Both the position numbers and the translations under genes were made by a program. Below the pieces are notes generated by a model. That model saw only the letters and a program-made list of their open reading frames with translations, did not search any database and was not told the origin of the DNA. From Dolichospermum sp. LEGE 00240 (GTDB taxonomy: Bacteria > Cyanobacteriota > Cyanobacteriia > Cyanobacteriales > Nostocaceae): DNA of 55,172 bases. Shown piece by piece: positions 24,052-33,794 of the stretch; within the stretch, counting starts at the first letter, position 1, and the number at the start of each line of letters is the position of its first letter. The stretch covers positions 1 to 55,172 of the forward strand of contig NZ_JADEVZ010000030.1 in NCBI RefSeq assembly GCF_015207875.1, in the 5' to 3' direction.

Positions 24052-26703
24052 TTACTTTTCTTTTCTGGCTTGTATCACCATTTTTTTGTACAAGTCTAAT
24101 TGCTGCTGGAGAAAGAGACTAAGTTGTTGCAGTGATCTTTGCCGAGACTGTAATAAAAAGCTGTGTGCTTTAGCCATACGGGCATTATTATTATTTAAAC
24201 TTTGATAATTAGGGATAGATTTCATTTTGTGTTCATAATTAAATAAAGAAGTATCTTCTGCAAATTTGATATTAGGCCAAGAATATAAAGGCGATAAATC
24301 CAACTCAACTCGATGACTAAATAGTTTAGCTAAGGCTTTGATAATGGAGGTATGATCATCTACACCTCTTCTATTTAGAGATACAGCTAGATGTTCTTTG
24401 TCCTTGAGAATTTCGCTAATCCAACGACTACAGTTACTACCAACACCAACTTCAATAAAGATTCTGATATTATCATTGTAGGCACGATTAACTAAGCGAG
24501 GAAAATCAAGTTGATTACAAAGGGCTTTAGCAATATTTTTGCCTATTAAATGACTATCAATTTTCATGGGTGCGTATTCTGCCGCAGAATAGAAAATTGT
24601 TTTTGAATTGGTTTGAATAGGTAAGGTATTGACCTTTACCAATTCATCATATTCAGAGTGCATTGGTTCACAATGAATCACATGATTAATTGATGTGGGA
24701 AAAGCGTCACATTTTAAGGTTTGAATAACTCTTTCACAAGCTTTAGTTTCTCCAGCAATAATGACCTCTTCAGGGGTATTAATTAAAACAACATAAACCC
24801 GACTTTCATTTTTTAGAACTTCTTGTACTAGAGGAGAGGAACATATCAAAATGTAGTTACTCCAAAATTCTTCGCTTTTACCTTCGTGAATTAAGGGTAA
24901 TCCCCAATGTTGACGAACTGCATCTTTAGGACCCGATAGCCGAGTTTTAAATAAAGGAGATGAGTTCAAATAATCGCTCGTACTTTTAAAGCTAGTCCAG
25001 ACACCTTGGGCTAACATCATACTAGTTTCACCAAGACTATAGCCAAAAGCATAAGGAGATTGAATTTGGAAATAGTTTTTCAGAATTGCTGTCATTAATC
25101 CAGCAATACCAACTTCTGATTCCAGCATGGAAACTGGATCATCTATTAATGTTTGTTCTATGCTTTCCAGTTGTCTTTTTAATAATTTATTGATGCTACG
25201 AGGATAGAGAATTTTTTCAATATTGGCGACTCGGTTATAAACACTTTTGATGACAACATCATTATGTAATTTAGGAAAAAGACGAAAGATATTTCTTCCT
25301 AGTCCGATATAGGAAGTAAAAGAACCAGGATAAACAAAGGCGACATGACCTTTTTTTCCTTGGGGATTAACCGTAAAATAACTACCAAGAGGAGTTTGCC
25401 AGTCTTTACCAGTAGCAAAAGCAATTTTCACTCCCTGAATTGCCCTTTCAACTTCTCTTTTTAATTCTTCTTGATGTCGTGAGAGAATTGCTAAAGCGTA
25501 AGTTGATTGTTTATATTGCTGATATTTTTGAAAATAATCATTAGCAAGTTGAGAGATGGAATAACCATCTGTGATACTTTGTTGAAGTGCGATAATTTGT
25601 GTTAATAAAGAAGAACGATCATCAGCCGCAATAGGAAATAAATAATAAGGCATTTCTGCTAAATATTGACTACTGCGTTCTATTTGGTTGATTTCTTCTG
25701 ACAAAATTAAATGTCCATAAATATTATCTTCTTCCATCATATTTACCGCAGCTATTCTTTTAGTCGCACCAGGTTCTAAAAACCAAGGTTTTGATTCTAC
25801 CGCTACATAAAAGGGACTTCCACGCCAAATTTCTGGCTGTTGAGGATTAGACCATTGGGGGACACCGGGAATATAACGATGATATAGACAAAGTGCGGTT
25901 TTGATGAGGCTAAATATGCCAGATGAGGCTTGTGTGTTACCAATATTTGCTTTAACGCTACCCAGACCACAACTCAGATTTTCTCCCCCTGTCTGATAGG
26001 CTGATATTAAACCTTGAATTTCTGTTATATCTGCGTTGGCAATCCCTCTAGCAACCACTTCTAAATAACCAATATCTGCGGCTTGAACATCTGCTATTTG
26101 AAACGCCTTCTGACAAGCTTGAGTGATGGTTTGCGGGTGATTGGGAGAATGTTTGACCACACTGAAACCATCCATGATTGCATAGATGCAATGATTTTGT
26201 TGCTGGGCTGTTTCATGCAGTTGTAACACTACTGCGGCTGCACCTGCTGTTTTAATTACATTTTCAGCTTTTTCGTCATAACTAAAAGTATATACACCTT
26301 CATTAATTTCTATCGGGTAACTCTTGTCTATGCCGACAATTAAAACAGCTTCAACTTGCTGGGTAGTTAATAATTTTTGACTGACATCCAAAGCTGATAA
26401 AAGCGAATTTTCTTCGGCAAAAAATGCTAGTTCAGCAGAAATATAATTAGCTAATTTGGCGGAATTTTCTGAGGGAGAAATGATAATTAAAGCTATTTTT
26501 GTTTCTGGTTGAATTTTAGCATCTTCTAGAGCCGAATTGATTAATTCTTGACTTAATGGAGTTTGCTGATAATCTTCAGATGTAACTGAATTTTGCTTGC
26601 TTTCATAAATCAGACGTTCAAATTTATTTAATGTTGGTGAATTACTAACGAAACAATCCATACCGACAATTGCTAACTTTTGATTTTGGACAATTGATTT
26701 CAT
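24052..26703 (-). CDS. PfaB-like protein: degenerate ketosynthase plus acyltransferase
   Basis: This 883-aa protein has the layout of PfaB. Residues 1-350 follow the ketosynthase fold, but the catalytic residues are lost: the Cys motif is absent, HGTGT has become ARGIANADITE, and the second His of GHT is Asn in 'GSVKANIGNTQ'. From about 450 there is an acyltransferase domain (FVYPGSFTSYIGLG; nucleophile Ser556 in GYSLGE). In PUFA synthases PfaB supplies or proofreads the acyl group. The C-terminus is a Gln-rich helix (SRQRSLQQLSLFLQQQ). It lies in line with the PfaA/HglE-type gene upstream (236 bases) and the PfaD-like gene downstream. HglC/HglD-type naming is also possible. Confidence 0.85.
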   Translation of the reverse strand: MKSIVQNQKLAIVGMDCFVSNSPTLNKFERLIYESKQNSVTSEDYQQTPLSQELINSALEDAKIQPETKIALIIISPSENSAKLANYISAELAFFAEENSLLSALDVSQKLLTTQQVEAVLIVGIDKSYPIEINEGVYTFSYDEKAENVIKTAGAAAVVLQLHETAQQQNHCIYAIMDGFSVVKHSPNHPQTITQACQKAFQIADVQAADIGYLEVVARGIANADITEIQGLISAYQTGGENLSCGLGSVKANIGNTQASSGIFSLIKTALCLYHRYIPGVPQWSNPQQPEIWRGSPFYVAVESKPWFLEPGATKRIAAVNMMEEDNIYGHLILSEEINQIERSSQYLAEMPYYLFPIAADDRSSLLTQIIALQQSITDGYSISQLANDYFQKYQQYKQSTYALAILSRHQEELKREVERAIQGVKIAFATGKDWQTPLGSYFTVNPQGKKGHVAFVYPGSFTSYIGLGRNIFRLFPKLHNDVVIKSVYNRVANIEKILYPRSINKLLKRQLESIEQTLIDDPVSMLESEVGIAGLMTAILKNYFQIQSPYAFGYSLGETSMMLAQGVWTSFKSTSDYLNSSPLFKTRLSGPKDAVRQHWGLPLIHEGKSEEFWSNYILICSSPLVQEVLKNESRVYVVLINTPEEVIIAGETKACERVIQTLKCDAFPTSINHVIHCEPMHSEYDELVKVNTLPIQTNSKTIFYSAAEYAPMKIDSHLIGKNIAKALCNQLDFPRLVNRAYNDNIRIFIEVGVGSNCSRWISEILKDKEHLAVSLNRRGVDDHTSIIKALAKLFSHRVELDLSPLYSWPNIKFAEDTSLFNYEHKMKSIPNYQSLNNNNARMAKAHSFLLQSRQRSLQQLSLFLQQQLDLYKKMVIQARKEK

Positions 26704-26939
26704 TATTATTCTCCGGGTTTTAAAATTGAACCTAATTATGTTTCGCGCAAAGACGCAAAGTTTTAGAGTTTTAATTTTGGCGTTGCTGAATCGAGGTATG
26801 AAATTTCCAAATTGAACCTTTAAAGATCTTACCTTTGCGTGAGACTAAAATTCATACCCTTAATCAGCAACGCCTTAATTTTATACTTCAGCAATGCCTT
26901 AAATTCTCTCTGCGCCTCTGCGTCTCTGCGTGAAAAAAT
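26704..26939. other. Repeat-filled spacer in the PKS cluster
   Basis: The spacer holds GCG-CAAAGACGC-type fragments, the small inverted-repeat element at 26779-26874, and at 26905-26935 a run of CTCTGCG units (same family as the copies inside the PKS gene, opposite orientation). No gene. Confidence 0.7.
26779..26874. mobile_element. Miniature element with GGCGTTGCTGA ends (96 bp)
   Basis: GGCGTTGCTGAAT at 26779 and its complement ATCAGCAACGCC ending at 26874. Subterminal ATTCATACC and GGTATGAAATTT blocks match the larger copy at 39845-40210. Confidence 0.75.
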
Positions 26940-29900
26940 CTAATCTTTGGCTATTTGTCGAGGTAGAATTGTTCCTTTAGCGCCAATCATGCGATTATAA
27001 ATTTGTCCTTGACGGTTATAGGTAATCACATCTGTAACTACTGATGATTCTGTTTTTGATTGGACTTCACAAGTAACATAAAATGTTTCACCAAAAGGGA
27101 CTTTTGCAAACTGTTCAAAATGCTTTATTTCTGATGGTAAACATCCAACTTGATGAAAGTGTTGTGTCCAAATCCAGAGAGAATGAATCTGGACATCTGC
27201 TATATAAGGATTGAATGTTTGCACCGGAAATTGTCCCTGTTGCTGTGTAGTTGGTTCTGGTAAACAGCATTCAATGGTTATCTGACTAGGACTGGTATTT
27301 AAAATTGATTTTACGCCTTGGAATGTGAATCCATGAAATAGGCTAGAAGCATTGACTTGATATAATTCTTGATTGGTTTCGAGAAAGTTTTCATCCTGAT
27401 TAAAGTTCAAGTTTACATAACTTGGAGGTGTGGGAATTTCTCTTTTGAGAATTAGATTTGTGCTGAAATGATAGCGGATTTTTCCGTCTGGTGTCTGACT
27501 GCTAATTTTAGCAGCAAATTCTATTTCCCAATTTTCATGTTTCGCAAGTTCTTGAATTTCTAAAATATATTCACTTGCGAAGGTTTCATCAAAGACTATG
27601 CCTTTTAAAACTTTGAAATTGGGAGAACTAAAGGCTGTAAATCCAGGATAGAGTTGTTCACAAGCATTAGTCATCCATAATAACCCACAGGTAGCAGGAA
27701 CTACGGGACGACCGGCGATAACATGATCCTGTAAAAATGGGTTTTCTGTTAATGTTAATCGGCGTTTAATCCGATAGGTCTTTAAATCATTTGATAAAGT
27801 TGCAGGAACATAAATTAATGGACTACCAATCACTAATTGAACTGTGCCTTGATTAGCCGTTGTTAGTTCATCAACTAATATTTGTGTTCCTGTTTCTACG
27901 GGAATAACTTCAATTCCTCTGGCTGCAAAAGCTTTCTTTAATTCTGATGATACCATACCACTTTCCCAAGGTCCCCAGTTAATAGCCATAACATGACAGT
28001 TGGGGTAATTATACTTAATTAGATGGGCTGATTTATTGAGGATTTCATTAGCTATGGCATAATCTGATTGTCCCGCATTTCCATAAAACCCCACTACGGA
28101 AGAAAACAAAACTAAATATTGCAATTGACTTGCTGGTACACACCGCAGGAGATTTTCTAAACCTTTAACTTTAGCTGCATAAACATTTTCAAAATCTTGA
28201 ATTGATTTTTTTTCAATGCGCTTATCAGCTAAGTTTCCTGCACCATGAATTATACCTGTTATCGCCCCAAAACGTTCAATTACATCTGCAAGTTTTGATT
28301 CTAGTAATACTGTGTCAGTAATATCTACACTCAGATATTCTGCTTCCCCTCCAGCTTTTGCAATAGCTTTCAGAGTATTTTGAATTTCTCGCTGTGAGGA
28401 AATAATTTGATACTTTTTCTGTACCATTATCGGTGTTGGTTTTTCCCCCTGGGCTTGAAAATTTTCTAAAATTCGCTGTTTTAATTCTGCTTCATTTTCA
28501 CAATTTTCTGCCCAAACTGGTTCAACTTCTGTGCTGGAACGCCCTAAAAGAATAAATTTACATTGATATTGTTTGGCGATTTTTATGACACATTGGGCTG
28601 TGATTCCTTTTGCACCACCACTCACGAGAAATACTTGATCTTTAGTAACTTCTCTTGAAGAATTGGTAGTTGGTAATGGGCTAAAATCTGCAATTAAAGT
28701 AACTCTACCTTTGTTGCTATATCCTACTTCTTGAATTAACAAGTTTGCATCATAAATTTCTGCAAGGATATTTTTTACAGATGTTTCTGGATCTAAGTCT
28801 GGATTTAAGTCAAGAGAACGACAAAATACATTTTCCCATTCTTGATTAATACTCTTGCTAAGTCCGAATAATCCTCCAGAAATTGCACTAAAATTATGGC
28901 TTTCTCCTAAGCCAAATTCACCATCTAAACGCGCAACGCTAATAAAACAACTGCGTCCAAATTTTGCGGCTGCGTTGAGTGGTTCTTTGAGATATTTAGC
29001 GATTAAGAAGACATGACGCAGAATAGATTTATCTATGTCTAATGATGTTGCTGGGTGAAGGTGAATAAATGCAGCTACAGTCCCATAATTATCAGCAATC
29101 TGTTTTAACTGTTGCTGTAAACTGTCTTCATTCCAATCCCTTAAAACTACTCTATTCATACCCGCATGAACATTTGACTCGACACCGGGGAAACTTAAAA
29201 CTACAGTTTTCCAACCTTTCGCTATCAAACTTTCTGCTAATTTCTCTGTAGTGGAAGAACCATCATCAGTGATTAATGCAATGTGATTTTCAGAAAGAGA
29301 AAATTCTAAACTATCTGGTGTGGGAAGCTGCTGTAATTTAGCAATACTGCGGCGAATATTGGGTACAGATGCGATTGTGATATCTTCTACTATTTCCTCA
29401 GTTAATAAATTAGGAATTCTCTGGGCTTGTTGCTGCATATAAGTAGCAATTTCGCCTAAAGTTCTCAATTCTCCAATTTCTTCGGGGTTGGGTTTAGGTA
29501 AGTCGGGATATAGTTCTAATAAACCTCCTAAAATTTCTACTCGTTTGATAGAATCAATTCCTAAATCTGCTTCCATATCCATTGACAGTTCTAGCATTTC
29601 CACAGGATAACCTGTTTTGTCACTGACAACTGTTAGCAGAATATCACTTAAATCTGGGGAAATTTCTACTTCTTGTTGCTGTTTTTCAACTACAGGTGTG
29701 GCTGAAATTAATTCTGGTTGGGGAACTTCTACTAATACCTCTTTGCTAATAATTGCTGTTGATATTTCTACTTGTTGATTTAAGATATCTGGAACTAAAG
29801 TTTGCATATATTCAGCAATTTGTTCCAAAGTTCTTAATTGTCCTAATTCTTCGGGGTTGGGTTTAGGTAAATCGGGATATAGTTCTAATAAACCTCCTAA

Positions 29901-32900
29901 AATTTCTACCCGTTTGATAGAATCAATTCCCAAATCTGCTTCCATATCCATTGACAGTTCTAACATTTCTACTGGGTAGCCTGTTTTATCACTGACAACG
30001 TTTAGTAGAGTTTGACTAAGGGTAGCTATATTTGGGATGGTTTTTTCTTCACGCAGAGGCGCAGAGGCGCAGAGAGGAAGAGGTTGAGATAAGTCTGGTT
30101 TTTGATCATTTTCTAAGTCTTGTTGAATTTGAGGATGATTTACAAAGGTTTTTTCTTCACGCAGAGGCGCAGAGGCGCAGAGAGAAAGAGGTTGAGATAA
30201 GTCTGGTTTTTGATCATTTTCTAAGTCTTGTTGAATTTGAGGATGATTTACAAAGTTGATGACTTTATTTTCTGAGGTCAGTAAATGCAAATGTTTTTGC
30301 AGAAGTTGAAAGTAATTTTGGGTATATTCATGTTGATATTTGAGATATTGTTCATGAATGCGGAGGGTATCACCTTGATGATCATGAAACCGCATCATGT
30401 TCTGTTCAGAGTTGGAAATTGCTAGTTGTTGAGTTTGGGATTGATGTTCTATAGTTTGACTATTTCCCAATAATAAATACTGTTGCTGCATTAATTGAGA
30501 AAATGTCTTTGTGTATTCTGTCTGATTGTGTAAAGATTGTTCATGAACGTGGATAATATCTCGTTGTTGCTGGCTAAATTCTGTGATAATTTTTTCTAAG
30601 TTGTGAATAACTTTTCCCTGATTATCAGGTTGGATTTCGACTTGTTCTAATTTACCATTGAGTGAAGTTGGGTGGTCGTTGTTACCCTGTGGCTGCTGAT
30701 TTATGTGAAATGAAGTTGGCGGTTTGTTGTTACCCTTTAATTGATGATTCTCATTAATTGTTGGTTGGGGAGATACTACTCCTACATGATGACCATTTTC
30801 TAAGGCTTTTGCGAATGCTTTTTGACTTCTTTCGGTAATGTTGGTACTATTTAAGCGTACATTTAAAACTTTTTTAGTGGGAACTTCGGGAATTTTAGTT
30901 GCGACTTGATAGGGATCTAAATTTTGTAAATATAATCCAGCTACCCGCAATTGAACTATGGCTTGTCGAAGAGTTTTGTCGCTATTTTTGGTATGACTTG
31001 GATTTACGGCTATAGCTATGTGTGGCTTATCACTTAGAATTTCTTTCACCAAATTGGTAAGGACATTTTTGGGACCAAACTCTACAAAATAATAACCGCC
31101 AGCAGCATAAATATTTTCAATTTCCTGCTGAAATAACACCTGATTTAACAGTTGTTCTTTGAGAATTTTTTGAATGGCGTGGGGTTCTTGAGGATAACGG
31201 CTACCTGTAACATTAGTATAAACAGGAATTTGGGCTTCGTTGAAATTTACTTTCTCAACGGCTTGGGCAAAAGGTTTTTGAGCATGAGATACTAATGGTG
31301 TATGAAATGCTGCGGAAACTCCTAATAAAAAAGTGGTAATACCTTGATTTTTGAGAATATCTTGGACTTGACTAATTTCCTGTTTCTTGCCGGCTAATAC
31401 TACTTGGTGCTGAGAATTTTTATTAGCAACTGCTACCTGGGGAAACTTTTTAATTACTTCCGTGATTTGATGAATATCTCCTTTGACAGCTAACATTCCT
31501 CCGGGATCAAAATTGGGATTTGCAGGTGCAGCCATAGCTTGTCCTCTAGCTTTTGCTAGGAACAAATAATCCTCTTCATTTAACACTCCTGCAACCCATA
31601 AAGCTGTTAGTTCACCAAAACTATGACCGGCAACAAAATCGGGTTTAAATCCAGCTTGTTGCAAGATTTTATATAAGCCTGCACTAAATACACCAATTGC
31701 CGGTTGTGCATATTCAGTTTTTTGCAATGTTGCTAACTGAATTTGCTTTTTTGTTTCATCAAACACTGGCTGAGGAAATACTACACTTGATAAGGGCTGT
31801 AACCCGTCTTCACACAATAGGCTATCCATGTGTGTGTAGGTTTGGCGCAAGCAGGGAAAATTCATGACTAATTCCCGCCCCATTTCTAAATATTGTGAAC
31901 CTTGTCCAGAAAACAAAGCCACTACTTTAGCTGTTGCGTCTATCCCCTTTTGGCGGTAGTAAATCCCTTGGGGATGTTCCCAGAATTCGGCTTCAGGCTT
32001 GTTTTTCAGCCCTTCGATGACAATTTGCAGTAATTCCCCAGCTTGCCCTAAATCATCGGCGACAAAGCCCACTCTGGCATAATTAACGGGAATTTTAGCG
32101 GTTTGAGCATCAGTAATTAATTGTTGATAGTATTTTTCTTTACTCTCCTCCTGTAATTGTTGTTGGATTTGTTGACAACGAGATAACAACTCTGAAAGGG
32201 TGGGGGCAAATAGCAGTAAGGATTGTGGAGTATGGTGTAAACGGTAAGGGTGATGATGTTCATGTTCGTATTCTTCTAACACAACGTGATAATTTGTACC
32301 ACCAAATCCAAAGGCACTGACTCCTGCCCTTCTGGGTTGGGTAGGATGACTTACCCAAGGTCTAGTTTCCGTATTTAAATAAAATGGCGAGTTTTCAATA
32401 TTCAGTTTAGGATGGGGGGTACTGATATTAATCGTCGGTGGCAAGACTTTGTGATGTAATGCTAAAGCCGCTTTAATGAGACTGGCAGCACCAGCAGCCG
32501 CTTTAGTATGTCCAATTTGAGATTTAACAGTTCCTAAAGCGATATGCTGTTTTTTCGGGTTATTTTCGCCAAAAACGCTGGTAATAGATGTAAATTCTGT
32601 AGGATCTCCTACCATCGTTCCTGTGCCATGTGCTTCAATTAAACCTATACTGGCAGGAGAAATTCCTGCATCTATATATGCTCGATTTAAAGCGTTTATT
32701 TGACCTTCGGCGCGAGGTGCATAGATACTTTTATACTTGCCATCACTGGAACTGCCAACGCCCTTGATGACTGCATAGATGCGATCGCCATCTCGTTGGG
32801 CATCTTCTAGGCGTTTCAGTACCAACATTCCCACGCCTTCACCTAATAGCATTCCATCTGCATCAGCATCAAAGGGTCTCACCTTTTCCCCTGGAGAAAC

Positions 32901-33794
32901 AGCAGGAGTTTTACTGAAACACATATAGGCGAAAATTGAGTTATCAGTATCTACACCGCCAGTGATCATCATGTCGGCGCGATGTTCTACTAATTCGCTA
33001 ACAGCCATCCTTAATGCACCCAAGGAACTCGCGCAAGCTGCATCAACTACACAGTTCATTCCCCCCAAATCCAGACGGTTAGCGATACGTCCAGAAATCA
33101 CATTTGCTAACATTCCGGGGAAGGCATTTTCTTCCCATTGCACATATCCACTTTTGAGTTTTTCAATAATTTTCTGGCTATCTTCCTCTGATAAACCACT
33201 ATTTTTGAGAACTTTTTTCCAAAGTGGATCTTGCAATCTTGCACCTAAAGGAACAGCCAATTGTCTACCAATTGCTACTCCTAATATTACTCCTGTTCGT
33301 TCATGATTAAATTGTCGAGATGCACCATAACCAGCATCTTCTAAAGCCTCTTTTGCTACTACTAAACCGAGTAATTGAGAAATATCTGTCACCTCCAAAA
33401 TATTGGGAGGTAAGCCAAATTCCAGAGGATTAAAATCAATATCTGGTAAAAAACCACCTCGCTTACAATAGGTTTTATCTGGTGCTTTGGGATCAGGATC
33501 ATAATAATCATCTATATTCCAACGGGACGCAGGAACATCAGTAATACAATCCACTTTCTGAATAATATTTTCCCAGTATTCTTGTAAACTCTTCGCCTGG
33601 GGAAAAATAGAAGCCATACCAATAATTGCTACATCATTTGTTCGCAATTTAGGATTAATTTCATTTTTCATATTGGTAGTATCAGGCATATTTTTCTTCA
33701 CCGTTATCATCTTGAGTACAGACTTTTCACAGTTACTAATTTCATCTTTTAACTGTGCGAAAGCAACTTCAAATTTGGAGGTAGCCATGATCAT
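26940..33794 (-). CDS. HglE/PfaA-type polyketide (glycolipid/PUFA-like) synthase, KS-AT-ACP-ACP-KR-DH
   Basis: This 2284-aa multidomain synthase builds a long acyl chain. Domains in order: ketosynthase (about 50-500; Cys254 in DAACASS, EAHGTGT, GTVKSQIGHT), acyltransferase (about 620-930; Ser725 in GHSFGE), a long Gln/His-rich linker (about 1000-1240), two carrier domains with Ser1292 and Ser1415 in GIDSIKRVEI, ketoreductase (about 1710-1950; VSGGAKGI, Tyr in QSDYAIANE), and a C-terminal hotdog dehydratase (about 2010-2270; DHVIAGRPVVPA). The DSIKRVEI carrier motif and the order are typical of PfaA and heterocyst-glycolipid HglE synthases. The linker contains a 36-residue tandem duplication built from a dispersed DNA repeat. 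It is the first gene of the cluster, with a 959-base spacer upstream. Confidence 0.93.
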   Translation of the reverse strand: MIMATSKFEVAFAQLKDEISNCEKSVLKMITVKKNMPDTTNMKNEINPKLRTNDVAIIGMASIFPQAKSLQEYWENIIQKVDCITDVPASRWNIDDYYDPDPKAPDKTYCKRGGFLPDIDFNPLEFGLPPNILEVTDISQLLGLVVAKEALEDAGYGASRQFNHERTGVILGVAIGRQLAVPLGARLQDPLWKKVLKNSGLSEEDSQKIIEKLKSGYVQWEENAFPGMLANVISGRIANRLDLGGMNCVVDAACASSLGALRMAVSELVEHRADMMITGGVDTDNSIFAYMCFSKTPAVSPGEKVRPFDADADGMLLGEGVGMLVLKRLEDAQRDGDRIYAVIKGVGSSSDGKYKSIYAPRAEGQINALNRAYIDAGISPASIGLIEAHGTGTMVGDPTEFTSITSVFGENNPKKQHIALGTVKSQIGHTKAAAGAASLIKAALALHHKVLPPTINISTPHPKLNIENSPFYLNTETRPWVSHPTQPRRAGVSAFGFGGTNYHVVLEEYEHEHHHPYRLHHTPQSLLLFAPTLSELLSRCQQIQQQLQEESKEKYYQQLITDAQTAKIPVNYARVGFVADDLGQAGELLQIVIEGLKNKPEAEFWEHPQGIYYRQKGIDATAKVVALFSGQGSQYLEMGRELVMNFPCLRQTYTHMDSLLCEDGLQPLSSVVFPQPVFDETKKQIQLATLQKTEYAQPAIGVFSAGLYKILQQAGFKPDFVAGHSFGELTALWVAGVLNEEDYLFLAKARGQAMAAPANPNFDPGGMLAVKGDIHQITEVIKKFPQVAVANKNSQHQVVLAGKKQEISQVQDILKNQGITTFLLGVSAAFHTPLVSHAQKPFAQAVEKVNFNEAQIPVYTNVTGSRYPQEPHAIQKILKEQLLNQVLFQQEIENIYAAGGYYFVEFGPKNVLTNLVKEILSDKPHIAIAVNPSHTKNSDKTLRQAIVQLRVAGLYLQNLDPYQVATKIPEVPTKKVLNVRLNSTNITERSQKAFAKALENGHHVGVVSPQPTINENHQLKGNNKPPTSFHINQQPQGNNDHPTSLNGKLEQVEIQPDNQGKVIHNLEKIITEFSQQQRDIIHVHEQSLHNQTEYTKTFSQLMQQQYLLLGNSQTIEHQSQTQQLAISNSEQNMMRFHDHQGDTLRIHEQYLKYQHEYTQNYFQLLQKHLHLLTSENKVINFVNHPQIQQDLENDQKPDLSQPLSLCASAPLREEKTFVNHPQIQQDLENDQKPDLSQPLPLCASAPLREEKTIPNIATLSQTLLNVVSDKTGYPVEMLELSMDMEADLGIDSIKRVEILGGLLELYPDLPKPNPEELGQLRTLEQIAEYMQTLVPDILNQQVEISTAIISKEVLVEVPQPELISATPVVEKQQQEVEISPDLSDILLTVVSDKTGYPVEMLELSMDMEADLGIDSIKRVEILGGLLELYPDLPKPNPEEIGELRTLGEIATYMQQQAQRIPNLLTEEIVEDITIASVPNIRRSIAKLQQLPTPDSLEFSLSENHIALITDDGSSTTEKLAESLIAKGWKTVVLSFPGVESNVHAGMNRVVLRDWNEDSLQQQLKQIADNYGTVAAFIHLHPATSLDIDKSILRHVFLIAKYLKEPLNAAAKFGRSCFISVARLDGEFGLGESHNFSAISGGLFGLSKSINQEWENVFCRSLDLNPDLDPETSVKNILAEIYDANLLIQEVGYSNKGRVTLIADFSPLPTTNSSREVTKDQVFLVSGGAKGITAQCVIKIAKQYQCKFILLGRSSTEVEPVWAENCENEAELKQRILENFQAQGEKPTPIMVQKKYQIISSQREIQNTLKAIAKAGGEAEYLSVDITDTVLLESKLADVIERFGAITGIIHGAGNLADKRIEKKSIQDFENVYAAKVKGLENLLRCVPASQLQYLVLFSSVVGFYGNAGQSDYAIANEILNKSAHLIKYNYPNCHVMAINWGPWESGMVSSELKKAFAARGIEVIPVETGTQILVDELTTANQGTVQLVIGSPLIYVPATLSNDLKTYRIKRRLTLTENPFLQDHVIAGRPVVPATCGLLWMTNACEQLYPGFTAFSSPNFKVLKGIVFDETFASEYILEIQELAKHENWEIEFAAKISSQTPDGKIRYHFSTNLILKREIPTPPSYVNLNFNQDENFLETNQELYQVNASSLFHGFTFQGVKSILNTSPSQITIECCLPEPTTQQQGQFPVQTFNPYIADVQIHSLWIWTQHFHQVGCLPSEIKHFEQFAKVPFGETFYVTCEVQSKTESSVVTDVITYNRQGQIYNRMIGAKGTILPRQIAKD
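30039..30254. repeat. 108-bp tandem duplication inside the PKS gene, from an interspersed repeat
   Basis: Two copies (30039-30146 and 30147-30254) are nearly identical. Each starts with CGCAGAGGCGCAGAGGCGCA, a dispersed cyanobacterial spacer sequence, read in frame as LCASAPLREE. The period is 36 codons, so the frame is kept. Confidence 0.9.

Noticed and set aside
30032-30259. Plus-strand frame with duplicated FFLHAEAQRRREE
   Set aside because: It is the antisense reading of the repeat inside the PKS gene. This peptide is a well-known false product of the GCAGAGGCG repeat.
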